A stretch of DNA of 64,000 bases from Gossypium raimondii (taxonomy: Eukaryota; Streptophyta; Magnoliopsida; Malvales; Malvaceae): NCBI RefSeq assembly GCF_025698545.1, contig NC_068575.1:60149980-60213979 (forward strand), read 5' to 3'. The position numbers and the translations under genes were made by a program. The first letter of the stretch is position 1. The number at the start of each line of letters is the position of its first letter. The notes under the pieces are model-generated. The model worked only from the letters and a program-made list of their open reading frames with translations. It was not told the DNA's origin and did not search any database. This document shows, piece after piece, positions 23,161-34,338 of this stretch.

Positions 23161-24129
23161 GTGGGAAGGATTTAAAAATAAATTTTTCAAATTTGAATTA
23201 TCAACAATTTTACTTATTTTAATATAAATATTGTAATTTCAAAAGGAATTTGAATAAATTTTTAAAGGCAGAAAAAGGTGAAGATAAAACAAAATTAATC
23301 CACTAGATTTTGATCTAACTTCATATTAAATATGTTTTTAATGTTTAAATTACATTTACAATTCCAACTATAAATAATACATATTTAAATTAACTATAAT
23401 TAGAAATTATTATAGAGTACAACCGAAATATAATTAGAATTATAAATTTTAAACTAAAATAAATCTGAAGACAACCCACATATAATTTACGTCGAACATA
23501 AATCATTAAACTCTATAAACAGTTTAAAAAAAAAGAAAGTAAAAACCTTATAAAATAAATAAAGAAACGATTAGAATTTGAAAAGATAAAGTAAAAATGA
23601 TTTAAATATTTTTAAAAAAATATTAATTAGAGTAGAGAATATAGTAAATAAAAAAATAAAGTTTTTAGTATCATTTTTGTAAAGAAAACTTTAAGTCCAA
23701 AATTAGTAGACTTTAAGAAAATAAAGGTATGTTTTTGGTTATTTATTGAAAAAGAAAATTGGGGATGAAGGCGACGTTGGAGTTTTGTGCTTTTCTTCAT
23801 AACGAAGATGTTATCTTTGCTCTTTCCACGCAACGTTGATTCGGAAATCAGAAAACTCGGCTCCCATTTTTAGTATTATTAATTCATTGTTTTATCAAAG
23901 AATATTCATTCGCAAGACCAACAAAAGCCTTCAGTTTTTCTTTCCCAACTTTGACATCCCCATCTTATAAATTTATTTTTATTCTAATTCCAACTAATTT
24001 GAAGTGCGGAAAATCACATTCATTCTCCCATGCTCAGGAAATCAATGAAGTTCTTTGGTAGCTATTTTGAAAATTTTAAGGTTCTGAAATTAGTTTCTTT
24101 TATTGAATGGATGGATTTAATTATTGTGT

Positions 24130-24340
24130 TATTAAAAATTTAAAAAGTGTTATAAGTTTTATGTTGTTCTTTCTATTTTTTTAGATTTTAAAATCTAAAT
24201 TCAATTGTTATCATTGTTGAAAATTTTCTGTTAAATCTGCTAGTGTGATGTTTTAAAATAAAAGAAAATACTCACTTAGTAAGCCATGCAACTTTAAAAA
24301 ATGGTGTTGTAGTGAATCTAAATTTAATAAAAAAACTAAT
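24130..24340 (+). repeat. Dispersed repeat family A, copy 2
   Basis: Diverged copy of 7795-8000 in the same orientation, sharing 'caattgttatca', 'gctagtgtgatg', 'aaaatactcacttagtaag' and 'ggtgttgtagtgaatcta'. Confidence 0.5.
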
Positions 24341-24359
24341 AATGTTAATAATTGGATTT

Positions 24360-24840
24360 GTATTTTTAGATTAAATGGGGCATATTTAACTCACTTGAAT
24401 TGATTCGATTTGTGGAACAGATAGAGAAGCTCATCTACTTAAAACTTTGATGTCTCAATAAAGAACTCTAATAAAACTAGAGTTATCATGCTGAATATTG
24501 TAAATCCAAAGAGACAAGATTGTATAAAGTTTAAATCATTTAGGATTCTCATTTTGCAGATAAGTTTTAATCTTGATGTCAATGTAATTTAAATTATACC
24601 GCTAAGTCTACGAGAGCTCAACTATAAATAGAGGTATTCCCCTCATTTGTAATCATCTTATTGTACTTCAATCTTGAATTAAGAAAATATGTTTGAAAGC
24701 ATTTACTCAAACACTGACGTGCTATATATTATTTTCTTATGACTTTTCTGTTCATTTAAGCCCCTTTGTCGTTGCTTCCGTTTTATTTCGGTGCTTTAAA
24801 TAAATTATTAATAAATTTTTATTTTCGAGAGTTAAAGGTG
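24360..24840 (+). mobile_element. Possible LTR-like remnant (Copia or TRIM style)
   Basis: A promoter-like stretch 'caactataaatagaggta' (TATAAATA at about 24624) is followed by 'cctcatttgtaatcatctta' and a pyrimidine-rich tail. Together these resemble the U3/R part of small plant LTRs. I found no paired LTR, target duplication or coding domain, so boundaries and family are uncertain. It is a fossil at best. Confidence 0.3.
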
Positions 24841-25062
24841 ATAAAAGCTTGTTTTCAATTATATATTATATAAAAATTAAATTATAGTGTAAACATTGAA
24901 ACCATGATATGGCTAACAAAGAATCTTGAACCCAAAGGAAGATAAAAACAGTACTGATTCTATTAACAAGTGGGCAAATTTAAAAGCAATACTACATGGG
25001 CCTAATGGTCCACTACTGATGTAAATCATAATTGATTATGATTAAAAAGATAAAACAAAGCA

Positions 25063-25134
25063 AGGTCCCACCGGGAGTCGAACCCAGGTCGCTGGATTCA
25101 AAGTCCAGAGTGCTAACCACTACACCATGGAACC
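25063..25134 (-). tRNA. tRNA-Gln (anticodon UUG)
   Basis: The minus strand folds as a 72-nt tRNA. The acceptor stem GGTTCCA pairs with TGGGACC (discriminator T at 25063). The D arm contains TGGTGTAGTGG (A box), the anticodon stem-loop is CTGGA-CTTTGAA-TCCAG with anticodon TTG, and the T arm contains GGTTCGACTCC (B box). There is no intron. A T-run for Pol III termination follows at about 25044-25056. It matches the usual plant nuclear tRNA-Gln(UUG), which reads CAA codons. No other tRNA is near it. Confidence 0.95.
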
Positions 25135-25429
25135 GCAAGTTGTCAATGGTTTCACTAATAAAGTTGTAATTTCGAGCTGATTGTACTAACAAAGGATGGT
25201 CTTACCATTTGTGTATTTTTTTTTTACTCAGAATCTACCACTTTCTGTATTTTATAATCATCATCATAAACTTTTACATACATATTCATAATTTGTATTA
25301 TATAAAACTTAGCATATTCGTTAATTTATTATTTAATATTGTCAAATGTTTTCTTTAGACATGATTTTTTCTTCAGTATAATGTCTCATACTAGCTTTAA
25401 GCACAATTAATGGTTAGATTTTTAATTTA

Positions 25430-25765
25430 TTTTCCTCTTTGGTTTAATTAATTTCCTCTTCTTCATTTTGTATTTCTTAACATAGACTCTGGACCTTGAA
25501 ACCTTAGACCATCGACCCTAAACCTTGGGTTCAAGGTTCTAGGTGTGAGGGTCCAAGGTCCAAGGTTTCAAGGTCTAAGATTCAGTGTTTGAGTTTTAGG
25601 GTGTAGAGTATAAGATTTAGAGTTCAAGATTCAAGGTCAAGGTTAAAAAATTTACCGAAATAATGTGTCAATAACATGGAAAAAGATGCTGAAATAGCAT
25701 TAAATAATTGACAAGGGATACAAGATAATATGGTATCTCTATTTCATACAATCATTTCCCTTTAT
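25430..25765 (+). repeat. ggttcaagg-type dispersed repeat, copy 2
   Basis: A 150-bp run of shuffled 'ccttgaaacctta', 'gggttcaaggttct' and 'ggtccaaggtttcaaggt' words is followed by 'aaaatttaccgaaataat', 'caataacat' and 'gcattaaataattga', matching the order in 22930-23160. The tail 'gggatac(a)agat-atgtgg(c)at' also recurs near 22770. Confidence 0.45.
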
Positions 25766-27794
25766 TAACATATATAAAATATGCTAATTAAAATTTTAAA
25801 TTCAAAAATCAAGACGAAATAACCCTTATATTCTCATCAGTGAATCAAATAATAATATAATCATTTAACTCTATTTTAATAATATATACTTTAAGTAATT
25901 CACTAATTAATATATCAAATATAAACCCTAAAACCAAAATTCACATGAACTAAAACCTGTACATAAATAATTGGTATATATCAACAATGATACATCATTA
26001 CCTTTTATATTGAAACATTACCTGCCTGTGGTTTATTTAATACAGGTTTTGCAACAAATGTTCCAATCTGAACAAAAAGATGTAAACTTGAATGATAGCC
26101 GCAAGATTAACAGTATAATATTAGCCTTTTTCCAAGCATTGTTCGCACACTCAGTTTCTAACTAAGTTTAGAGCCGCAAAAATTAAAAGCTTTTTAATAT
26201 ATGCTAAAGCTTGTTTAAGTGCCAAGTTACCCACAGCTTTTCGCTTTCAAAATACTGTCCATGAAAGCAACTAACTTCGTATCCCACTTATATTCAGACT
26301 TGCAAATTATAATAAGCCATTTTCAGATTAAACTCAACAATGTATATGTTGCTATCAGTTTTTTTATTATTATTTAAATTACATCACTTCTATCGTTGTT
26401 GTAAACATATAATAAATTATATTATCATGATTTTTTAAAAAATAAAATAATACAAAATGAGTTTTCAAATCTGTTGAATCAAAAATCGAGATTTTATTTA
26501 ATTTAATGATGTTATAATTATATTTTGTGAATTTACTTTACGCGTCTATAGTTTCACATGTCAATGCTTTTAACTGAAGAGGATCATCTTACAAGCTCGA
26601 TCGATAGACCATATACTTGACATAAATAGAATGCTTGCCATTCGCAAGTCATGCATACTAAACCTTAAGACAACTACAACGACAAGACATCTCGAGAACT
26701 CATCTACTCTCATTCTTTCCTTAATCTTTTCCTACAAATGAACTGGTACAAACTGCCATAACCATATCCTTGTATCAACAAATGATTAGTTCTAGTGGTA
26801 ACTTAAAGATTATATCACCAACCATACATTTAATCAATTCAATTTATGAACTGGTTTTTAACATAATGTTTGATAAAAGAATATGAGAAGCAAAGAAATT
26901 GTTTAAAACAATGATCATTAGGGTAATCTTTTAATTAATCAGATGATGGGGTTTGTTTAGAAAATGTTATCATTTCAGGTATAGTTTAACACTTAAACCT
27001 ACCACTTCAAGTCCCATCTTTACATAAAGCAATTTGTCTTGAAAATGATACATAAAAATTTCGACAACTTTTTTTCCTTCAAGCCTTATCATTTGATTTA
27101 ATTGGAACACACGTGTGGGAAAATCAACATCAAAGATGAAAAATAAACAGTGAAGAAATGGAGTGAGGTTGAAATCCTCCTCAGTTTCACGCGTGACAAA
27201 GTGAAAAAGAAAAGAAAAGAAGACTATATGAGATAGAACGCAATACCAACTTAACATTTTGCTCTTCACCATCATTAAACAAAAAAAGGTTTTGTTAATC
27301 ACCCTTTAATATTAGTTTTCTTAATTTAAATCTATTCTCACCTTATGACTTCTGCTAAGATAATTACCATCATCGGCCCAAAACCTGAATGGATTTGGGT
27401 CGGATCGTAATGAGCTCGCGGGATGAACTTGTAGGATTAACTCACTCTCTTGTGAGGTTATACGTGCATAAAACCTCATAAACACTTGTTGAGCCTAGAG
27501 TATGATACGTGTCTATATGCATAAAGCCTACCTAGTATGTTACGTAATGAACAGTACCCATATCATATAAATATACAGATATCACTACTTGAGAAAGATA
27601 GAGAAAAATACTCAACAACTTTTATTTAAATTTATTATATATGTTTATTAGTTTATTATTTGTTAATATATTATAATGATTGGTTTTAATCATAATTATA
27701 CAATATATTAATATTGTATTAACTATAATTATGATTATAATAGTGATTTAAAAAGTGGGAGGGTTTCTTTTAGAGAAATAATTGGTGAATGGTG

Positions 27795-28015
27795 GACCAA
27801 AGGTGAAGCAAGAACAATTTTTTGGGGTTGAATAAAATTTTAATTTTTTATAGTCTATATCTTTATAATTTTTAAAATATTAAATTAAATTTTTATAATT
27901 TTAAGGGTTAAAAGTATAATTTTACCTTTATTAATTTAAAATTTTTAAAAAATTTAAGAGTTTAAATAATAATTTTACATTTTAAGGGTTACGGATTGGC
28001 CCCGCTTAATGCATT
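27795..28015 (+). repeat. Dispersed repeat family B, copy 1
   Basis: It carries 'atctttataatttttaaa', 'attaaattaaattttt', 'agtataattttaccttta' and 'ttaatttaaaatttt', then 'ggattggccccgctta'. The same succession is found at 37211-37490 (+) and, inverted, at 56695-56910. It is non-coding. Confidence 0.6.
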
Positions 28016-29151
28016 GTTGTCGAAAAACTGTGGAAGGTTGGAACTTTCCATACATTAGCAGGTGGTTAAGTGGGGGAGATTTTGCCTTACGTCACTAATA
28101 TATATTGGTAGACATGTCAAATTCGTATATGTTTTATTTTGTCGGCCTATTTATAAAGTTTACCTTTCTATTTCATATAAATTAAATTTTTTTAATTTAT
28201 ATCCATTTTCAATAATTTAATTCTAATTCAACATTTTCAGTGCATATATTGGATTTAAAATTTTTTTAAAGATGAAATGACATTAAATTCAAATGAGTGC
28301 ATAAATATAATAAAAACTAAAATCATAACATATTATATTAAATGATAAAATATAAAATTATATAATATATTAAAGTTACATTTAGATAAAAGTATATTAT
28401 TAATAAAATATATTAAAATTATTTGATGTTAAATAGTAATTAAAATTATATGTTTATTGAACTTTCATATGGAAATAAAACTTGTAATATATTATATTGC
28501 TAAACCCATAAAGAGAGTTAAAATTGGAAATATATGTTCCACTATTGGAGCCTTGTCTGATCAACTGGAAGTTTTATCTCCAGTGAAATTTTCCTCCACA
28601 ATGTGTAACAATAAACCAGTGTGGGGAGAAGAAAGTATTCTTCAAGATTTCATCTCATCATGGCTAGAAGGGAACCAAAGGGAGACTCAGTAGGTTAGTA
28701 TAAAATTTGAAAAGATATATAAAAATAATATAAATTAGGGTAATTATGTTTTTCTTCTTTTAAAAATGTTATATATAATCAATTGTTTTTTTTTAATTTT
28801 ATTTATATTATAGCCCACAGTGTAGGGTAAATAATAATTTAGTTTTAATTAAGAACTGTGATAATAGAAGTATGATAATTATTTGAAACCACATTGAATG
28901 TGATTAAAATACATGCCTCCACCTGTCTTTGTGCAGTTGCAAAAATTCGGTGTAATTAGTTACATATATGCTATGGTTGAAAATAATGCAATAATCCACT
29001 GCTCAAGTTTCATTCCTTACCTTAAATATAAAAACACGTAGGACTTGGTGTGATATGTTGGGTGCATGGAATTGTACACAACTTACATACCCACTGATGA
29101 AAAAGTAAGAATTTATGATGCAACAGCAAAGGGGATGGGCTTCCCTTTCTC

Positions 29152-29159
29152 TATATAAA
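29152..29159 (+). promoter_or_regulatory. TATA box of the SWEET gene
   Basis: TATATAAA lies 77 bp upstream of the SWEET ATG, followed by a plausible short leader. TATA-proximal sites in clade III SWEET promoters are known targets of Xanthomonas TAL effectors in rice and cotton. I cannot assign such a site from sequence alone. Confidence 0.6.
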
Positions 29160-29235
29160 CGCCATCACCCTGTGCTAGGTTTTCGCATCCCAGCTTTGTT
29201 CCAGTGTGAGAGAGTGAGGGAAACAGATAGAGATC

Positions 29236-30605
29236 ATGGGGTTAATTTCTGCAGATAATCCTTGGGTTTTCATCTCTGGTCTCTTAGGTACATTTACACA
29301 ATATTCCATTGTTTTTCAACTTCACAGTTTTACAATAATTCATTTCTTCTTCTTCTTCTTCTTCTTTTTATCAATGTTATAGGTAACATTTCTTCCTTGG
29401 TGGTTTTCCTTGCTCCACTGTAAGATTCTTTCATGGTTGGATTTCTCTTTTTATATACCTAGTTAAAGACGAAAGATGTAATCAAATTGATTGATTTTTT
29501 CAGACCAACATTTATCCGAGTTTGTAAGAAGAAATCAACAGAAGGATTCCAATCAATCCCATACGTAGTTTCACTCTTCAGTGCGATGCTTTGGATATAC
29601 TATGCCTATGTCAAGACCGGAGCTTTCCTCCTTATTACCATTAACTCCTTCGGTTGTGTCATTGAGACCCTTTACATTGCTCTCTACATTACTTATGCGC
29701 CAAAGGAAGCTAGGGTGCAACACTCGTCTCATCATTCCTACATATATTTATTTGTATTTTTAAAAGTTAATTAACTCTTTCAATTTGCAAAATGATGCAC
29801 AGATATTTACCTTGAGGATACTTTTAATGCTGGATTTTGGGGTATTTTGTTCTATTCTTCTAATCACCCACTTTTTAGCCAAAGGTTCCAATCGAGTCCA
29901 ACTTCTTGGATGGATCAGTGTAGTGTTTGCTACAAGTGTATTTGCTGCACCTTTAAGCATCATAGTAAGCATATATTTAATTGGATTTTATATTTAAAAG
30001 TATTGCTAAACCTGAATATCTCACTAATATTATTATTTTTAAATTTATAACAATGTTCTGCAGAGGCAGGTTATTCGTACCAAAAGTGTGGAGTTCATGC
30101 CATTTTATTTATCAATTATGCTTACTCTAAGTGCTATTATGTGGCTTCTGTATGGCATATTCCTTAAAGATTTATATATTGCGGTAAGTAATTCATTGAA
30201 AAAGACAATCCCTTAAATCTTTCCTTTAAAAGCTTTTGAATTTCTGCTTTAGTTAACAGCTAAAAAGAAGTTGGTGTAAATTATTGACAGATTCCCAATG
30301 TTCTGGGTTTCATCTTCGGGATGCTTCAAATGGTGTTACATGCAGTATATAGGAAGCACAAGACAGTGTCCGAGGATGTCAAGTTACCAGAACACTGTGT
30401 CGATGTTACAAACGTGAGCACGGTTACGGATTCCGATGATCATCGGGTGCCGGAAACCGTGAGCTCATCCGAGCCACCCCAAGTTCATGATCATAGAATG
30501 ATTGGGATGACCTGCAAATCACAGAATTATCAACGTGATCAAAGGGACAAAATCATGGATTCCCCTAACCCTAATCCTAACCTGCTAGGAACATGTGAAG
30601 CTTGA
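29236..30605 (+). CDS. SWEET sugar transporter, clade III type
   Basis: Six exons (29236-29287, 29383-29419, 29504-29714, 29803-29964, 30064-30183, 30291-30605) join in frame through GT-AG introns to 298 residues. The 37-nt second exon and the six-exon plan are usual for plant SWEETs. Two MtN3/saliva triple-helix units are present. The first includes [20 protein letters not shown] and [20 protein letters not shown]. The second includes [20 protein letters not shown] and then the [20 protein letters not shown] stretch. Seven membrane segments are expected. The long hydrophilic tail (about 80 residues) and sequence style fit clade III (SWEET9-15), which export sucrose across the plasma membrane for phloem loading, nectar or seed filling. 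Assignment to one orthologue is not possible here. Intron 1 contains a CTT microsatellite. Confidence 0.92.
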
Positions 30606-32881
30606 TGGAAGTTGTATACATAAATCTCTCTATTGATGGCTGCATGCAGTATATATATTATATGCACGTATTTCTCTCTCTCTCTCTCTCTCTCTCCCCT
30701 GGACTTCTGTAGTATACATATATGCGTGTAACATAGGTATATGTCAACATCTCATGCTTTTACTTTCATATAGGTATATGAATTTCAAAAATCATGAAAA
30801 ATACTTTAATTTCATTAAGAAAAACATTAGACTCTCACACACTCTTGAATTTTATTAAAATTTTCACATAATTATAATTTTTATACTGGTTATATTTGTT
30901 TAATATATATTTTTTGTTTTTTTAAGTTGTGTTGGTTTACCATCATACATAAGTTACAATAAATTAAAAAAAAACATATAATTATTTATCTAATGAAAAA
31001 GCTAAGAGGTTTAATTAACACATAAATTCTCAATTACATAAGTGATTAATATTAATAGCAAGAAAGAATTCCATGTGATTGGTTTAAAAGGCACCACCAC
31101 AACATCTTGGTATTTGGAATGACCTCAAATCTGTATTTCACACGCCCACTCGTTCCCATCGACTCATAAATGGCTGCCCACTGGGCCCTTTTCCTTTTAT
31201 GTAAATAATAGGGATAAATTAACTTTAGTCCCCCAACTTGAAAACCCTTTTTAATGTAGTCCCTAATATTTTTTCTAATTTGGTAACTTTTCGTAACTTT
31301 GATTTACGTGATTACTAGTCACTATCATATTATGTCACATTATTATCTAAAAAATTATTATTTTTATTAAAAATTTAGTGATGATATGACGCAATATCAA
31401 ATTATCGTATTATTACATAAACCAAAACTAAAAAAGAAATAGTGGAGTTCTGAAACTAATATGAAGAAAAAATTCATAAGACTAATCTAAGAAAAATTAC
31501 CAAATTAGAAGGCTAAATATGATTTTATCCCTTAATAAGATTATGCTTCATATGTGCAAATTTTGCAAGGAAATGAGCGGAGTCGTAAAAGATTTGAGTG
31601 ATCGGAAATTTAAAACTTATTACCTTATGTGACGTTTAATATGACAAAATTTTATTTAATACACATGTATTACAATAGTTATACATAAAATAAAAAAATT
31701 AGTACAAATTTAAACCTAAAATTAGAAAGATGGGTAAAAACTCTTGTAAAAAAATAAGACATATTTAAAATAAAAAGATATTTTTTTATCTTTTTCAAAA
31801 ACAAGTCGTGAGTTGCAAAAGTTATTAATTAAATTTAGTTTATTGCTAGCTCATATTAAAATACAGTGAAAAATTAATACTCTTACCAGCTATAGCATTG
31901 TTGATTAATCTCGTTTTGAGATAAATGAAATCTTATTATATGTTAAAAGAAAAGTTTGGATACATAGTTTCTAAATTAGGTATTTGTGTTCAAACTCCAA
32001 CTCCAACTTCAACTCCGAGATTTTTCAATATAAATTTGAGATCAAATTGGATAAAAAGAAAATTTTAATCAAATCAAGTAGTTTTAGAATATATATGCAT
32101 TTGATTTACGCTCTACTATAAGAGAGGGAATTAAAATTGATAAAATTTGTAAATTTATTGAATTATTTAAAATTAAGATTAAATTGATAAAATATATAAA
32201 TATTAAAAAGTTAAATGTGTTATAGTATCAAATAAAAAAAGATCACACCGTCATTTCGTCGGTGATTTAGTGAAGAACGAACAAAACAAAACAAAACTAG
32301 TAGGAAAACGTTAAAAAGCCCGAAAGTATTTACAGTTTAGTGACCAAAACAAAAATATTCTAAAAATTAAGAGACTGATAGTGTAATTTATCCCAGTTTT
32401 TTCAACTTAGATACAAAATGACAATTTCGTTAGTAGCATACTGCGTCAAATATATAGTAAGGTTACCATATGTAATATGGGATGAATATAGGAACTAGTA
32501 ATCTTACTATATTTAAGACAATATGCTAGCAATGATATATACACACACACACGAACAACCAAAACCAATATTCATGGTAGATCTTCATTACAAAACCAGT
32601 TCAAAGACTTTTAAGGTATGGTTTCAAATCTCAAAATCAGTACCACCAAATAGACATTCATATCGGATTCATACCTCGTATCTAGCATTTACACCCAAGT
32701 TCAAAAGCATATTCTCCAAATAAAACTAAAAGGATGAGATCACAAGGGTCTATACGTATACTAAAGGTATGAAAATCCAGTATTGTAAACTAATCACTAA
32801 CCTATTCTTGCTTTAAAGTGGGATTATATATAGAGAGATATCAACATGTATAGGTTGAGCTCGGGTCTTGAATCTTTACGG
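30606..32881. other. AT-rich intergenic DNA, SWEET to TPD1-like
   Basis: It holds the SWEET 3' flank with a (CT)n microsatellite at about 30672-30697, a MITE-like element (31210-31532), and AT-rich DNA. The last part is the 3' UTR and flank of the convergent TPD1-like gene. Confidence 0.45.
31206..31536. mobile_element. MITE-like TIR element with TAAT flanks
   Basis: The element runs 31210-31532. The left end AGGGATAAATTAACTTTAGT and the complemented right end AGGGATAAAATCATATTTAG are terminal inverted repeats. TAAT is present on both sides (31206-31209 and 31533-31536), as a short target duplication. It is non-coding, about 323 bp. Confidence 0.6.
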
Positions 32882-34338
32882 CTAAGAACAGATGACACGG
32901 GAGACAGAAAGAGGGTAAAGGAAGGTGTTGGCGTATTGAAAGGAGACTGTTCCACCATTGATCAATGGTTTCCCGTCGTTCACGAGGCAGTCGTTGTAGT
33001 GAAGGCGTCGGAACGTTTTGGGGTTGATGAGACGGGCGGAGCTAAACCAGCCGCAGTTTAAGTGAATTCCAGAGATGTCGCAGCCGGTAAAGCAGATGTT
33101 CATGATCTCGACGGTGTAGGTCGGGATGCCAGTGGGGAGTGGCCGAGTGGCTCCCTGGTTGATCACTATATCTGCCTTGGTACACTTCTCCCCTGGAAGT
33201 CGGTTCGGTTCCTTCATTGTTGTCCCTGAAAGTATAGGGACTTATTTGAGTAAGTTCTGAAAGGTTAAATTGGTCAACTTGTCTTTTACAACAAAATATC
33301 AGTAAAAAACACAAACGTAACCCAACCAATAAGGGGAAAAGCATTTGCAGACAAAATACACTTTCTAAAGGGGGAAAAGGGGAACAGACAGTATTTAACC
33401 CCAAAAGGACTGGGTTCAAAAGTGGAACACAATGGCAACAAATTCCTTTAAATGTTCCTTTTCTTACTGTTCAATGAGAAATGAAAATTCAAACAATATT
33501 CGAATCCAACCCTAATTTATGATATGATTTTACCAGCTCAAACAAAAATTCGAGTTACACAACCAAATGAGATTTAAAAAGACAAGCTGGCTTCATTACC
33601 AAAAAAGATGGCAAGCTAGCATAAAAAAAAGATGGTGCCCAAATTTAGCATCGATCACGGTGAGCTAAAAGGCTTTAAAGAAAAAGCAAAGCTCTCAAGT
33701 TTCTATTACGAAAAACAGGCAATCTCTTATTAAAGCTTTGATGGGGATATCATTATCAGACCCCATATTTAAAGATACTATCGACGGTAACTTGTACCAT
33801 CAATGGCAAGACGACAGACATAGTTAACAAACGCTGGAAACTTTTCCGGGTTCGGAAAAAATGGGTCGGTTCTTTTAGTAGAAATTTCGGGTTGTAGTAA
33901 GTAAAAATCAAACCCACACGGACCCCCTCATACAAAAACAGTGACAAAAACCCAGAATAAAACATTCCATATCCTAACTTTTTTGTCATTTTGTTTATGA
34001 AAAAAAACAAATGGGTGGATTCTATTTTGTTTCTTTGTATAACTCTACCATGAAGAAGCTTGCGATGTAGTGCAGAAAATGTGTTGTTTCCTTGCTTGAT
34101 CCTCAGTCCCATCAACTTCAACCCGAATGAACCACTCTCACCTGTAACATGAATCGCAAAAACCAATAAAAGTTAGTATAAAATGAACATAAAGAGACAA
34201 AGGGGAAGATGATGGAGAATCCCAAAAGAGTGTATCTATGCACATAAATCAAGCACCTGGAAATAGCACGATGAGGAAGAGGAATAATACGGCGGTGGAA
34301 ACCGAGGACAGTAGTACCAAAAGGAATCGCCTATTCAT
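32882..34338 (-). CDS. TPD1-like (TAPETUM DETERMINANT 1/TDL1 family) secreted cysteine-rich protein
   Basis: Minus-strand exons 34338-34257, 34141-34049 and 33225-32882 join in frame (GT-AG) to 172 residues; TPD1 itself is 176. Exon 1 encodes [10 protein letters not shown] plus a hydrophobic run, a signal peptide or anchor. The conserved C-terminal domain reads [59 protein letters not shown] and then [20 protein letters not shown], and ends near VIC. It has six cysteines. In Arabidopsis TPD1 is a small secreted ligand of the EMS1/EXS receptor kinase that specifies tapetal cells in anthers; TDL1-type paralogues are expressed more widely. Strong donor-like sites upstream (near 34703 and 35240) suggest non-coding 5' leader exons. 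Confidence 0.9.

Larger units (their letters stand above)
21383..25062. other. AT-rich intergenic DNA, NAC to tRNA
   Basis: No gene is recognised. It contains fragments of dispersed repeats: a 'ccggtt/aaccgg'-type repeat (21630-21870), the first copy of a ggttcaagg-type repeat (22930-23160), family A copy 2 (24130-24340) and an LTR-like promoter remnant (24360-24840). Open frames here are short and of biased composition. Confidence 0.45.
25135..29151. other. AT-rich intergenic DNA, tRNA to SWEET
   Basis: It holds the second ggttcaagg-type repeat (25430-25765) and a dispersed element at 27795-28015. A small unidentified open frame on + ends at 28693 (…SPVKFSSTMCNNKPVWGEES…); it has no start context or domain. 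A promoter-like stretch lies near 27450-27620. No supported gene was found. Confidence 0.4.

Noticed and set aside
28457-28693. 78-codon frame with a protein-like C-terminal half
   Set aside because: No known domain, AT-rich upstream, and no splice or start evidence; noted only as unidentified.
32846-33061. 71-codon + strand frame
   Set aside because: It is antisense to the conserved last exon of the TPD1-like gene, whose splice sites and cysteine pattern are convincing.
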